The notes beneath the pieces are model-generated. The model was not told the DNA's origin. It saw nothing but the letters and a program-made list of their open reading frames with translations, and ran no database searches. This document shows positions 49,502-59,706 of a DNA stretch of 64,000 nucleotides, one piece after another (position 1 is the stretch's first letter; each line of letters begins with the position of its first letter). Origin of the DNA: Mycolicibacterium cosmeticum (GTDB taxonomy: Bacteria; Actinomycetota; Actinomycetes; Mycobacteriales; Mycobacteriaceae). The stretch is taken from contig JACPVS010000004.1 of NCBI GenBank assembly GCA_016197365.1, positions 186,001 through 250,000 on the forward strand, given 5' to 3'. The position numbers were made by a program, and so were the translations under genes.

Positions 49502-50440
49502 CTATGACCGCTCGGCGACGAATTCACCGATCGCCGAGAGGAATTCGTCGGGCTTCTCGACCATCGGGCTGTGCCCGGAGCCGGCGATGACATGCGGCGG
49601 CAGGCCCGCCGCGGTGTAGCGCGCCACGTTCGGGGCCGTCGGGGTCAGCACATCGCGTTCGCCCCACAGCACCAGCACCGGCTTCCCCAGGCCGGCCAGG
49701 GTCTCGGCGACCGGTGCCCGGTCACCGTCCTTGGAGTCACACACACCGGCGTAGGTCAATCGCTCAAGCGACCGATATGCGAACTGGGGCACCGGATAGT
49801 CCGCGGCGAAACCGGTCTGCAAAGAGCTCTCGGTGATCGCGTCGACGGTGCGGAACCGGTCCAGCGCAGGGCCGAGGGCCGGCCAGCACACCATCTTGCC
49901 CAGCAGCGGCATGCTCACCAGGTCGTCGGCGGCGGGTGTATCGGACACGACCACCTTCTCCACCAGGTCCGGGTACCGGTGCGCAAACTCGGCGGCGACG
50001 GCGCCACCCATCGAATGCCCCACCAACACGGCATGCCGGACACCCGACGCCGTCAAGGCCTTTCGCACCGCCTCGGCCTGCTCGGCGGCGTGGTAGGGCG
50101 CGGCCTCAAGCGGCGCCTCCGAGCCCCCGTGGCCGACCAGATCGACCGCGATCACGCGCTCGCCGCGGGCCAGCATCGGCGCGATCGCCTGCCACCATTC
50201 GATGGAAGCCGAATACCCGTGCAGCAGAACGACGGCACGATCGCCGGGCGGACCGTACTCGCGGACGTTGAGGTCGGGGCCGTCCAGGTGCAGCACATGC
50301 CCACCCGCGAACGGTTCCGCGGCCCGTGCCGTCCTGGTCACGACATACGCGTTCACCAGCACGGCGACGACCAGCGCGAGGACGACGCCGACGGCAATCC
50401 GGAGCTTCACAGTGGGCACGCTACCCGGCACATCTCGCAC
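49502..50440 (-). CDS. Membrane-anchored alpha/beta hydrolase
   Basis: 312 residues. One hydrophobic helix near the N-terminus (VGVVLALVVAVLVNAYVV), then an alpha/beta hydrolase: oxyanion VLLHGYSAS, nucleophile elbow GHSMGGA (Ser near 150), acid VLWGERDVLTP (Asp near 258) and His in AGSGHSPMVEKP. Looks like a lipase/esterase or haloalkane-dehalogenase-type fold; substrate unknown. Start uncertain: GTG 50440 used, GTG 50410 is an alternative right before the anchor. It sits 13 bp behind the kinase gene, so probably third gene of the two-component operon. Confidence 0.82.
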   Translation of the reverse strand: MRDVPGSVPTVKLRIAVGVVLALVVAVLVNAYVVTRTARAAEPFAGGHVLHLDGPDLNVREYGPPGDRAVVLLHGYSASIEWWQAIAPMLARGERVIAVDLVGHGGSEAPLEAAPYHAAEQAEAVRKALTASGVRHAVLVGHSMGGAVAAEFAHRYPDLVEKVVVSDTPAADDLVSMPLLGKMVCWPALGPALDRFRTVDAITESSLQTGFAADYPVPQFAYRSLERLTYAGVCDSKDGDRAPVAETLAGLGKPVLVLWGERDVLTPTAPNVARYTAAGLPPHVIAGSGHSPMVEKPDEFLSAIGEFVAERS

Positions 50441-50453
50441 CGGCGATGGAATT

Positions 50454-51635
50454 TCAGCCCTGCTCGGCGACGGGCGGCGAGGTCACCGTGACCGTCGTCC
50501 CACGCCCGGACGACGAGTCCACCTCCATCTGCCCGCCCATCGCATCGACCCGAACGAGCAGTGAGCCCAAACCGATATGGCCGGCCGCGACCCGGTCGGC
50601 CACCAACGTGGGGTCGAATCCGACACCGTCGTCGGCCACCGTCAGCACCACCCGGTCACCGGCGCGGGCGAGCCTGATGGTCACCACCGTCGCGCGCGCG
50701 TGCTTGCCGATGTTGGCGAGCAATTCCCGGGCGGCCCGGTACATCAACGCCTCCGATTCCGGCGTGCCGACCTCTTCGAGGTCCGCCACCACCTGAAACT
50801 GGCCGCGAGACTCGAATTGCCGCACCAATTCCCGCACCCCGGCGGTCAGCCCCAGCTGCGCCAGCACCTGGGGGTGCAGCTCGGTGACGGTGGAGCGCAA
50901 CTGGATCGCGGTCTGCTGCAGGGCGGCGTGCACCGCGTCCAGGGCCGGGTCGGGCATCCGCTCCCGGATCTCGTCGAGTTCCATCCGGGCCGCCAGCAGA
51001 CTCTGCAACGGGCCGTCGTGCAGATTTTCGGCCACCTGACGGTTGTGTCGTTCATCGGCGTGCATGGCCTCGGACACCAACTGCCTGCGCGACTCGAGCA
51101 GCGCCTTGACACTGGCCGAACGACGCGACAGCACAACGCATAACGCCGAGGTGGCCACCGCCAGCCAGATCAGAAAGCCGAAGTGCGTGTACACCATGTT
51201 GGGCAGGCCGATGCGGTCATCACGCTTGGAGTAGACGATCCACACCGACAGATACGCTGCGGCCGTGAGGGTTCCGATGACACCGGTCAGCCACGGCCGG
51301 TCCTGGAACGCCACCGAGATGGGCAGCAGGAAGAACACCGGTAGCAGCGCGGCGGTCGCACCCCCGGACACCACACACAACACGACGATGACGAGGACGT
51401 CGACGCCTGTGGACGCCCAGTCCGCCCAGCGGGGCAACGGACCCCGCAACGCCACCAACACCCACACCACCGCGGCGATCGCGTATGCGCCGAGCACCAC
51501 CGCGTACAGGCCGGGCAGCCAATGGTCGACCTCCCAGATCCACACCAGCACCGCGATCAACGCGATCAGCGGCAGCCGCAGCACCGCGGACACCCGGACC
51601 GGTTCGGCCGCGAAGAAGTCGACGATGCGGGCCAC
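50454..51635 (-). CDS. NarL-class sensor histidine kinase
   Basis: 393 residues: about five to six hydrophobic helices in residues 20-150, then the HisKA_3 dimer/phospho domain (HNRQVAENLHDGPLQSLLAA, conserved His in NLHDG near 210) and HATPase (ANIGKHARATVVTIRL, DDGVGFDPTLV, GLGSLLVRVDAMGGQMEV). Works with the response regulator encoded just upstream (1-bp gap). GTG start 51635. Signal unknown; membrane-integral sensing suggested by the lack of an extracytoplasmic domain. Confidence 0.9.
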   Translation of the reverse strand: MARIVDFFAAEPVRVSAVLRLPLIALIAVLVWIWEVDHWLPGLYAVVLGAYAIAAVVWVLVALRGPLPRWADWASTGVDVLVIVVLCVVSGGATAALLPVFFLLPISVAFQDRPWLTGVIGTLTAAAYLSVWIVYSKRDDRIGLPNMVYTHFGFLIWLAVATSALCVVLSRRSASVKALLESRRQLVSEAMHADERHNRQVAENLHDGPLQSLLAARMELDEIRERMPDPALDAVHAALQQTAIQLRSTVTELHPQVLAQLGLTAGVRELVRQFESRGQFQVVADLEEVGTPESEALMYRAARELLANIGKHARATVVTIRLARAGDRVVLTVADDGVGFDPTLVADRVAAGHIGLGSLLVRVDAMGGQMEVDSSSGRGTTVTVTSPPVAEQG

Positions 51636-51636
51636 G

Positions 51637-52284
51637 TCAGTCGAGCAGCTTGCGCCGCATCGCCTCCGCCACCGCGGCCGCCCGATCGCCCACGCCCAGT
51701 TTCTCGTAGAGCCGCTGCACGTGCGTCTTGACCGTCGACGGCGCCAGGTAGAGCTCCTTGGCCATCGCCGGGACGCTCAGTCCCCGCGCGATCATGACGA
51801 GCACCTCACGTTCGCGCCCGGACAGCGTCGGCGCGTCCGGCTCGTTGCGGCGCCGGATCTCGCCGGCCAGCGACGCGGCCAGGGCGGGGGCGATGACGTC
51901 GCGTCCGCGGGCGCAGTCCAGCACCGCATTGACCAGCTCACTGCGGGTCGACTCCTTGGACAGGAAACCGGCCGCGCCGTCCTGCAGTGCCTTATAGACG
52001 ATCGCGGACTCGTCGTGCGCCGACAGCAGCAGCACCCGGGTGGGCAGCGCGTCGCGGGTCACCGCCGCGGCGACCTCCGAACCGTCCATCCCCGGCATCC
52101 GGTAATCCAGCAGCGCCACCGCAGGTTTGTGGGTGCGGATGGCTTCCAGCGCGGCCGTGCCGTCATCAGCCTCGGCGACCACCTCGATGGAACCGCTGCC
52201 GACCAGCGCACGCACCACGCCGTCGCGAAACATCGGGTGGTCATCGCCGACCACCACGCGCACCTTCTGTGCCGAGTCCTGCAT
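51637..52284 (-). CDS. NarL/LuxR-type response regulator
   Basis: 215 residues: receiver domain (VVVGDDHPMF acidic pair, ALLDYRMPGMDG phospho-Asp, GFLSKEST lysine) and LuxR helix-turn-helix near 150-205 (LSGREREVLVMIARGLSVPA, STVKTHVQRLYEKLGVGDRA). First gene of the RR-HK-hydrolase operon. ATG 52284 used; a longer frame to 52320 lacks a ribosome site. Divergent from LysR. Confidence 0.9.
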   Translation of the reverse strand: MQDSAQKVRVVVGDDHPMFRDGVVRALVGSGSIEVVAEADDGTAALEAIRTHKPAVALLDYRMPGMDGSEVAAAVTRDALPTRVLLLSAHDESAIVYKALQDGAAGFLSKESTRSELVNAVLDCARGRDVIAPALAASLAGEIRRRNEPDAPTLSGREREVLVMIARGLSVPAMAKELYLAPSTVKTHVQRLYEKLGVGDRAAAVAEAMRRKLLD

Positions 52285-52364
52285 GCGAGCCAGCTTGTCA
52301 CAGCGGATGCGCCCCGACACGCCGAACCAAAAGGCGTGTTTGCCTTGCCCTGCCCGGGAGAGTC

Positions 52365-53252
52365 ATGGGCATGGAATCCGACGAGCTGAAGTGGTTCGTC
52401 GTACTCGCCGAGACCGAACACGTCACCGACGCCGCCGCCGAACTGGGAATCAGCCAGCCCACGCTGTCGCGGGCGCTGTCCCGGCTGGAGGCGCAGGTGG
52501 GTGCGCCGTTGTTCGACCGGGTGAACCGTAGGCTCCAACTCAACGCGTACGGCCGCATCCTGCTCGAGCACGCGCGTCGGAGCATCGCCGAAATGCGTTC
52601 GGCCACCGAACGTATCGCCGCGCTGCGGGACCCGGAGACCGGCCTGGTGCGGCTGGCGTTCCTGCACTCGCAGGCCGGCGGATTCGTCCCGGAACTGCTG
52701 CGCCGGTTCCGGGCCGACGCCCCCCGGGTGCGCTTCGAGCTGTTCCAGGGTGCGGCCCACGAGATCGTCGAGCGGCTGGCGGACGGGCAGGCCGACCTCG
52801 CCATCACCTCGCCTCGGCCGCCGGGTTTCCCGTGGCGCGGGCTCTATGTGGAGCGGCTGTGCCTGGCGGTCCCCCGTGCGCACCCGTTCGCGCGGCGCAC
52901 CCGGATCCGGCTCGCCGACGCGGGCAGCGAGCCGTTCGTCGGACTGGCGCCGGGTTTCGGGCTGCGTCAGCTCACCGACGAACTGTGCGCAGAGGCCGGT
53001 ATCGATCCTCCCATGGTGTTCGAGGCGATGGAGATCCCGACGATGGAAGGCCTCGTGGCCGCAGGATTCGGGGTGGCCGTCGTCCCGGTGCCCAGGCCGC
53101 AGCGCGCGGAACCCGGTGCGGCCTACATCCCGCTCACCGAAGCGGCCGCCAAGCGACAGATCGGGCTGACGTGGAGCGCCACCCGGGAGACCGCGCCCGC
53201 CGCCGAACGGTTCGCCGAATTCGTCATACAGAATCATCATGAACTTGGCTAA
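52365..53252 (+). CDS. LysR-family regulator
   Basis: 295 residues: HTH about 5-65 (DELKWFVVLAETEHVTDAAA, LGISQPTLSRALSRLEAQVG), then the type-2 periplasmic-like effector domain. Two ATGs compete: 52365 and 52371 (the latter has GGGAG at better spacing). Directly upstream of an MFS gene on the same strand, whose expression it probably controls; the candidate site is at 53254-53274. Confidence 0.88.
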   Translation: MGMESDELKWFVVLAETEHVTDAAAELGISQPTLSRALSRLEAQVGAPLFDRVNRRLQLNAYGRILLEHARRSIAEMRSATERIAALRDPETGLVRLAFLHSQAGGFVPELLRRFRADAPRVRFELFQGAAHEIVERLADGQADLAITSPRPPGFPWRGLYVERLCLAVPRAHPFARRTRIRLADAGSEPFVGLAPGFGLRQLTDELCAEAGIDPPMVFEAMEIPTMEGLVAAGFGVAVVPVPRPQRAEPGAAYIPLTEAAAKRQIGLTWSATRETAPAAERFAEFVIQNHHELG

Positions 53253-53253
53253 T

Positions 53254-53291
53254 TTCATGCATTGGACACATGAAGAGGGTCGTCCTACCGT
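53254..53291 (+). promoter_or_regulatory. LysR-type site and promoter of the MFS gene
   Basis: Inverted repeat TTCATG-N9-CATGAA (53254-53274) overlaps a TTGGAC (53262-53267) that pairs at 18 bp with TACCGT (53286-53291). The GTG at 53299 is 7 nt after the -10, so the MFS transcript may be leaderless. Confidence 0.4.
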
Positions 53292-53298
53292 CGTCTGA

Positions 53299-54561
53299 GT
53301 GACTTCCCTGACCGCCCCGGCGACCTGGCCGGGCCATACCCGCGGATCGGCGGAGTACCGCAGACTGCTGGCGGCACTGTTCTGCGCGGGTGTCGCCACC
53401 TTCGCCCAGCTGTATTCGCCGCAAGCGGTCCTGCCGCTGATCGCCGCCGACCTGGGCACCGGCGCGGCACACGCCGCGTTGACGGTCTCGGCGGCCACCG
53501 TCGGCCTGGCGCTCGGTGTCATCCCGTGGTCCGTGCTCGCCGACCGGATCGGGCGGGTCCAGGCGATGACGATTTCCGTCGCGGCGGCAACGGTTCTCGG
53601 GCTGTTGGTGCCGTTCGCCCCCACCGCGGGCCTGCTGCTCGGCGGCCGCCTGGTCGAAGGACTGATCCTGGGCGGCGTCCCCGCCGTCGCCATCGCGTAT
53701 CTGACCGAGGAGATCGCGTCGGGGCACGCCGCCCGCGCCGCGGGCACCTACGTCGCCGGGACCACGATCGGCGGCCTGACCGGCCGCTTGGTCACCGGAC
53801 CGATCGCACAGTACGCCGGCTGGCGTGCCGGAGTGCTCACCGTAGCGGTGTTATGCGCCTTGGCGGCAACGGCATTCGTCAAACTCGCCCCCCGCGCACA
53901 GGGCTTCACCCCGTCGCGCAGCCGCGATCTGGGTGCCAAGCTGCTGACCAACCTGCGCTCACCCCGGCAGCTGGTGCTGTTCAGTCAGGGCTTCCTGCTG
54001 ATGGGCGGGTTCGTCGCGATGTACAACTTCCTGGGCTTCCGCTTGATGGCGGCGCCGTTCCGGCTGCCGCAGACCCTGGTCAGTCTGGTGTTCCTGGCCT
54101 ACCTGGCCGGCACATGGGCTTCGGCCCGCGCCGGAGTCGAAGCCGGCCGGTTCGGGCGCCGCACCGTGTTGCTCGCATCGACCGCGACCATGGTTGCCGG
54201 CACTGCAATCACCCTGAGCGACAACATCTTCGCCGTGCTGGCCGGGTTGGTGCTCGCCACGGCCGGTTTCTTCGGGGCGCACTCCATCGCCTCTGGTTGG
54301 GTCGGGACGGCCGCCGCGGACAGCAAGGCGCAGGCGTCGTCGCTGTACAACCTCTGCTATTACGCCGGTTCCAGCGTCATCGGCTGGTTCGGTGGGGTGG
54401 CCTTCGACGCGGCCGGGTGGTCCGCGGTGGCCGGGACTGTCATCGGCTTGGCCGTCGTGTCCGGTCTGCTCGCCGCGGTGACGCTCAGAACAGCGGAAAG
54501 TCCTGACCGTACTCGGACTCCGGACGCGGACCGAAGTAGCGCCGCTCCGATTCGTCGATGA
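53299..54561 (+). CDS. MFS transporter
   Basis: 420 residues with about 12 membrane helices in two halves, and the MFS loop motif [12 protein letters not shown] after helix 2 (near 77) plus the repeat motif [13 protein letters not shown] in the second half. Resembles the YnfM/arabinose-efflux-type subfamily. Start GTG 53299. The 3' end overlaps the convergent DUF1348 gene by 77 bp. Likely an efflux pump regulated by the LysR protein; substrate unknown. Confidence 0.88.
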   Translation: MTSLTAPATWPGHTRGSAEYRRLLAALFCAGVATFAQLYSPQAVLPLIAADLGTGAAHAALTVSAATVGLALGVIPWSVLADRIGRVQAMTISVAAATVLGLLVPFAPTAGLLLGGRLVEGLILGGVPAVAIAYLTEEIASGHAARAAGTYVAGTTIGGLTGRLVTGPIAQYAGWRAGVLTVAVLCALAATAFVKLAPRAQGFTPSRSRDLGAKLLTNLRSPRQLVLFSQGFLLMGGFVAMYNFLGFRLMAAPFRLPQTLVSLVFLAYLAGTWASARAGVEAGRFGRRTVLLASTATMVAGTAITLSDNIFAVLAGLVLATAGFFGAHSIASGWVGTAAADSKAQASSLYNLCYYAGSSVIGWFGGVAFDAAGWSAVAGTVIGLAVVSGLLAAVTLRTAESPDRTRTPDADRSSAAPIRR

Positions 54562-55033
54562 CCACGTCGTTGATGCTGGCCTCCCGGCGGGCCATCAGTC
54601 CGTCGCCGGTGAACTGCCAGAGTTCATTGCCGTAGCTGCGGTGCCACTGCCCGCCGGTATCACTCCCCGAGTCGCTACGCTCCTGCCCGCCGGTATCACT
54701 CCCCGAGTCGCTACGCTCCTGCCCGCCGGCGCCGTCACGCCACTCGTATTGGAACCGCACGGCGATCCGGTCCTCGGTGAAGGACCAGAGGCCCTTGCGC
54801 AGGACGTAGTCGAGTTCGCGCTCCCACTTGGCGGTGAGGAACTCGACGATCTGCGACCGGCCCACGATGTGCAGATCGCGGTTGCGCCACTCCGAATCCG
54901 GGGTGTAGGCCAGGCTGACTCGCTGCGGGTCACGGGTGTTCCAGGCATCCTCGGCGGCCTGGACCTTCTGGATGGCTGTTTCCAGAGTGAAGGGCGGGAA
55001 CGGCGGGCGTCCTTCGGAAGGCACTGTGCTCAT
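54485..55033 (-). CDS. DUF1348/NTF2-like protein with internal 12-residue tandem insert
   Basis: 182 residues, longer than the usual about 155. The NTF2-like fold is clear: [56 protein letters not shown] and [23 protein letters not shown]. Between YEWRDGA and QWHRSYGN lie two exact copies of [12 protein letters not shown] plus GGQ, residues 103-129, from a 36-bp tandem repeat at 54647-54729. Related proteins have a short loop there. The frame is kept, so the product may be functional with a disordered loop. Start ATG 55033; GGAGG is only 1 nt upstream. Unknown enzymatic role. Confidence 0.85.
   Translation of the reverse strand: MSTVPSEGRPPFPPFTLETAIQKVQAAEDAWNTRDPQRVSLAYTPDSEWRNRDLHIVGRSQIVEFLTAKWERELDYVLRKGLWSFTEDRIAVRFQYEWRDGAGGQERSDSGSDTGGQERSDSGSDTGGQWHRSYGNELWQFTGDGLMARREASINDVVIDESERRYFGPRPESEYGQDFPLF
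54647..54729 (-). repeat. In-frame 36-bp tandem repeat (2.3 copies)
   Basis: Two identical 36-base units (54647-54682, 54683-54718) and the first 11 bases of a third (54719-54729). 36 is 12 codons, so the reading frame is kept. Looks like a minisatellite and may vary in copy number among strains. Confidence 0.9.
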
Positions 55034-55068
55034 GCCTCCTTTCTACTTGTCTAACCTAGTGGCCTATC

Positions 55069-56304
<1,236 letters not shown>

Positions 56305-56309
56305 GAACC

Positions 56310-57095
56310 GTGGAACTGTCGGGTGCCTGGAACTTTCGAGACGTCGCCGAGCAGACCGGGATTCGTCCCGGCCTGCTCTACCGCGCGAGCGAGCTGAGCA
56401 GGCTCACCGACGACGGCGGGCAACGGCTCGTCGACCTCGGCATCCTCGACATCGCCGACCTGCGTTCGCACCGTGAGGTCGAGCGCCGCGGGCCCGGGCA
56501 GGTGCCCGGTGGGGTCGAGGTGCATCTGCTGCCGTTCCACTTCGCCGACGACAGCGAACAGGATGCCCCGCACGAGTCGACGTTCCAGCGGGTGATGTCC
56601 GAGTCCCCGGCCGACGAAGACGTCGCCGAGTCGGCCAAGCGCTACATGGCCGAGGTGTACGAGGAGTTCCCCGCCCTGCCGGGTGCGCAGACCGCGGTGC
56701 GACAGGTCATCACCATGCTCGCCGACAGCCGTCCGGTGCTGGCGCACTGCTTCGCGGGCAAGGACCGCACCGGGTTCACCGTGGCCACCGTGCTGGAGGC
56801 CGTCGGCATCGACCGCGACGCCATCCTGACCGACTTCCTGCGCAGCAACGACGCCATCGCTCCGCTGCGCGAGCGGATCCTCGAACAGGTCCGGGACCGG
56901 GCCGGCGAATCCGCCGAGGTGATCACGTTCGCCGAGGCACGTCTCACCGACGAGGTGCTCGGGGTGCGCGAGGAGTACCTGGACGCGGCCTGGCGGGTGC
57001 GCGACGAGAAGTACGGATCGATCGGCGGGTTCCTGGACGTCGCCGAGGTCACCCCGGAGCAGATCGAGCGGTTACGCGCGGTCCTGCGCGGCTGA
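56310..57095 (+). CDS. ptpB: Protein tyrosine phosphatase PtpB (MptpB-like)
   Basis: 261 residues. Signature P-loop HCFAGKDRTGF (Cys-X5-Arg, near 149-158) with the MptpB-specific AGKDR, a leading GAWNFRDVAEQTGIRPGLLY and YRASELSRL, and the C-terminal ADLRSHREVERRGPGQVPGG earlier. The M. tuberculosis homologue is a secreted dual/triple-specificity phosphatase that dephosphorylates host phosphoinositides; an export signal is not visible here either. Start GTG 56310. An environmental-type mycobacterium having this suggests a role beyond virulence, perhaps in its own phospho-signalling. Long hairpin follows the gene. Confidence 0.92.
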   Translation: MELSGAWNFRDVAEQTGIRPGLLYRASELSRLTDDGGQRLVDLGILDIADLRSHREVERRGPGQVPGGVEVHLLPFHFADDSEQDAPHESTFQRVMSESPADEDVAESAKRYMAEVYEEFPALPGAQTAVRQVITMLADSRPVLAHCFAGKDRTGFTVATVLEAVGIDRDAILTDFLRSNDAIAPLRERILEQVRDRAGESAEVITFAEARLTDEVLGVREEYLDAAWRVRDEKYGSIGGFLDVAEVTPEQIERLRAVLRG

Positions 57096-57101
57096 CTTCG
57101 G

Positions 57102-57168
57102 CGCGCCGACGCTACGGTTCTTGACGTGAAATCGGTCGTTTCGCACCAGAAACCGTAGTCTCGGCGCG
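57102..57168. terminator. Long imperfect palindrome between convergent genes
   Basis: Arms 57102-57119 and 57151-57168: 16 of 18 pairs, with a 31-nt loop that itself contains a smaller dyad (GTGAAA with TTTCGCAC). It fills the gap between ptpB and the DUF456 gene. Confidence 0.6.
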
Positions 57169-57175
57169 TGTCTGG

Positions 57176-57658
57176 TCACCAGACCAGAACGGCGACGGCC
57201 CAGGTGATGGTCGCCAGCAGCGCCCCGGTGAACTCGACCCCGACCGACAGCGCGACGCCTTTGAGCGCATGCACCGTCGAGGCCCAGGCGCGGCGCTGAT
57301 CCCGGCGCTTGGCCAACTCCGCCAGGTACACCCCGAGGATGAAGCCGAGCACCAGGCCCAGCACCGGCACCACGAAGAACCCGATGACACCGAGCACCGC
57401 ACCGGCCACCAGGCTCAAGGTGCCGACCTCGGCCTGGCGCATGCGGCGCACCGGCCAGGTGTACTTGATCACTTCCGTGGCGATGAACAACGCCACCGCG
57501 ATCCCCAGCGTCACCCAGCCGACGGTGGTCTGTTCCACCAGGGCCCACACCGTGATGGCCGCGAGCACCAGCAGGCCGCCGGGCAGGATCGGTATCACGA
57601 TGCCGGCCAACCCGATGGCGATGACCAGCGCGACCAGGATGACGCCGAGGGTGCTCAC
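57176..57658 (-). CDS. DUF456 membrane protein
   Basis: 160 residues with hydrophobic segments at about 4-24, 26-44, 50-70, 80-110 and 135-158. Typical start LGVILVALVIAIGLAGIVIPILPGG and the glycine-rich helix pair LGVIGFFVVPVLGLVLGFIL of DUF456 family. No function known. Nine bp downstream of the quinone oxidoreductase gene, so likely the last gene in that operon. Confidence 0.85.
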   Translation of the reverse strand: MSTLGVILVALVIAIGLAGIVIPILPGGLLVLAAITVWALVEQTTVGWVTLGIAVALFIATEVIKYTWPVRRMRQAEVGTLSLVAGAVLGVIGFFVVPVLGLVLGFILGVYLAELAKRRDQRRAWASTVHALKGVALSVGVEFTGALLATITWAVAVLVW

Positions 57659-57667
57659 GCCATCAAT

Positions 57668-58633
57668 CTACGGAACCAGGACGAGCTTGCCCCGAATCTT
57701 GCCGTCGGCCAATGCCTGCAGACCCACCGCGCCGTCGGCCAGCGGGTAGACCACCGGCGCGGGTGGACGCATTCCGGCGGCCACCAGCTCCGCCAACCCG
57801 GCGCCGACCTCGGCCTGCGCGGCCGGGGACTGCCGGACGAATTCACCCCATCCGACGCCGACCACGCTGGCGTTGCGCAGCAGCAACCGGTTCACCTTGA
57901 CCGTCGGAATACCTTGTCCGGCAGCGAAACCGATGACCAGCAGCCGCCCCTCGGGGGCGAGTGTCCGGATCGCGTCGTCGAATGCGTCACCGCCGACGGG
58001 ATCCACCACCACGTCGACGCCGCGGCCGCCGGTCGCGTCCAGCACGGCCTGCTTCCAGCCTCCGGTCAACGGCAGCACGACGTCGGCCCCGACACTCGAC
58101 ACGAAGTCCAGCGCTTCGGGCCGGTGCACCAGGGCCACCACGCGGGCACCGAGCGCCTTGGCGATCTGGATGCTCGCCACCCCGATGCCACCGGCGGAGC
58201 CCAGCACCAGCACCGTCTCGCCGGCCCGCAACGCGGCCCGGCGCTGCAGCGCGAAGTACATCGTGTAGTAGTTGCCCAGCAGGGCAGCGGCCGACGCATC
58301 GTCCACGCCTTCGGGAGTCGGCACCACGCTCGACGGCGGCACCGCCACCTGCTCGGCATAGCCGCCCAGCATCGCGAACGCCGAAACACGCTGCCCGACA
58401 ACGAACTCCGACCCGGCGGGGGCCGAACGCACGGTACCGGCCACCTCCATCCCCGGAGTGAACGGCGGTTCCAGCCGCAACTGGTATTCGCCGCGCAGCA
58501 ACAACAGATCGGGGAAGCAGACCCCGGCCGCGCCGACGTCGATGATCACCGAGTCCGCGGATACAGGATCATCGACGTCGATGTAGGCCAGCCCTTCGGT
58601 ACCCGTCAGGGCTTGTGCGACAAGCGCTTTCAT
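57668..58633 (-). CDS. Quinone oxidoreductase-like MDR protein
   Basis: 321 residues: zinc-free medium-chain reductase with GVCFPDLLLLRGEYQ, LGNYYTMYFALQRRAALRAG, nucleotide motif GSAGGIGVASIQIAKALGA (near 148-166) and a GWGEFVRQSP end region. Lacks zinc-binding Cys, so a NADPH:quinone/enoyl reductase is expected. ATG 58633 overlaps the SDR stop (ATGA). Equivalent to Rv0149 by order. Confidence 0.9.
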   Translation of the reverse strand: MKALVAQALTGTEGLAYIDVDDPVSADSVIIDVGAAGVCFPDLLLLRGEYQLRLEPPFTPGMEVAGTVRSAPAGSEFVVGQRVSAFAMLGGYAEQVAVPPSSVVPTPEGVDDASAAALLGNYYTMYFALQRRAALRAGETVLVLGSAGGIGVASIQIAKALGARVVALVHRPEALDFVSSVGADVVLPLTGGWKQAVLDATGGRGVDVVVDPVGGDAFDDAIRTLAPEGRLLVIGFAAGQGIPTVKVNRLLLRNASVVGVGWGEFVRQSPAAQAEVGAGLAELVAAGMRPPAPVVYPLADGAVGLQALADGKIRGKLVLVP

Positions 58634-59493
58634 CCGAGCTTGAAGCTCGCCGCCTGGGCCGCGGACAGGTCGGTGATCTCGCCCCACTTGCCGGCGATCT
58701 CGTCCACCGACGGCACCTCGGTGAAGGTGACACCCTCGTTCTGGAACAGCGCGGTGCGCTGCACCTTGCCGCCACCGACGATGAACACCGAATCGGTGTC
58801 CGGCAGTTCCTCGGTCATCAGGTAGGCGACGACGGGCGCCACGTATTCCGGGGTCAGCTTCTCGAAGACCTCGGGCGGCAGGATGTCCTGCGTCATCCGG
58901 GTGGCCGCGATCGGCGCGACGGCGTTGGTCTTGATGTTGTACTTGGCGCCTTCCTGGGCCAGCGTGTTGATCAGGCCGACCAGGCCGAGCTTGGCGGCAC
59001 CGTAGTTGGCCTGGCCGAAGTTGCCGAACAGGCCGCTGGTGGAGGTGGCGACGACGACCCGGCCGAAGCTCTGCTCGCGGAAGTGCGGCCAGGCCGCACG
59101 GATGACGTTGTAGCCGCCGTACAGGTGCACCTTCAGCACCGCGTCCCACTGCTCGAAGGTCATCTTGTGGAAGGTGCCGTCGCGCAGGATGCCCGCGTTG
59201 CTCACCACGCCGTCGACCTTGCCGAACTCGTCGATGGCGGTCTTGATGATGTTCTCCGCACCCGCGGACTCGGCGACGCTGTCGTAGTTGGCGACGGCAC
59301 GGCCTCCGGCGGCCTTGATCTCGTCGACCACCTCGTCGGCCATGTTGTGGCCGGCTCCGGACCCGTCACGGGCGCCGCCGAGGTCGTTGACGACGACGCT
59401 GGCGCCTTCACGGGCGAGCGTCAGCGCGTATTCACGACCCAGTCCGCCACCGGCTCCGGTGACGACGACAACGCGATCCTGCACTCCGGGCAT
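58630..59493 (-). CDS. SDR oxidoreductase, multifunctional-enzyme-2 type
   Basis: 287 residues: TGAGGGLGREYALTLA (near 12-27), NDLGG, NAGILRD, SSTSGLFG-type ATSTSGLFGNFGQANYGAAK (Ser and Tyr/Lys catalytic), and TNAVAPIAATRMT. Closest in style to the dehydrogenase half of 17-beta-HSD4/MFE-2, so a 3-hydroxyacyl-CoA or hydroxysteroid substrate. ATG 59493 with GAGAGG 6 nt upstream. First gene of SDR-QOR-DUF456 unit. Matches Rv0148 by order. Confidence 0.9.
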   Translation of the reverse strand: MPGVQDRVVVVTGAGGGLGREYALTLAREGASVVVNDLGGARDGSGAGHNMADEVVDEIKAAGGRAVANYDSVAESAGAENIIKTAIDEFGKVDGVVSNAGILRDGTFHKMTFEQWDAVLKVHLYGGYNVIRAAWPHFREQSFGRVVVATSTSGLFGNFGQANYGAAKLGLVGLINTLAQEGAKYNIKTNAVAPIAATRMTQDILPPEVFEKLTPEYVAPVVAYLMTEELPDTDSVFIVGGGKVQRTALFQNEGVTFTEVPSVDEIAGKWGEITDLSAAQAASFKLG

Positions 59494-59706
59494 GGGATTC
59501 CTCTCAAGGGTTTTCTGTCCGGCTGTCGGACGACAACCTTCTGTATACGGAAGTCGGTTCGCCGGCGGTAGACCGGGTCCGCCGAGGGTTTGTTTCTGCC
59601 AACCGCCGAACAATTGCCGCCATCGGGATTACCTCGCTGACCTGTGCGTTTTACCTACCAGAGGGCGCGAAAGCCCCCTGAGACTCAGCGAGAAAGAGGA
59701 GCGATC

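Noticed and set aside
52059..53747. 562-codon frame antisense to LysR and MFS genes
   Set aside because: No motif, no ribosome site, covers two well-supported genes and the end of the response regulator.
57269..58825. 518-codon frame antisense to DUF456/QOR/SDR
   Set aside because: His/Gln/Arg-rich translation without fold; shadow of three real genes.
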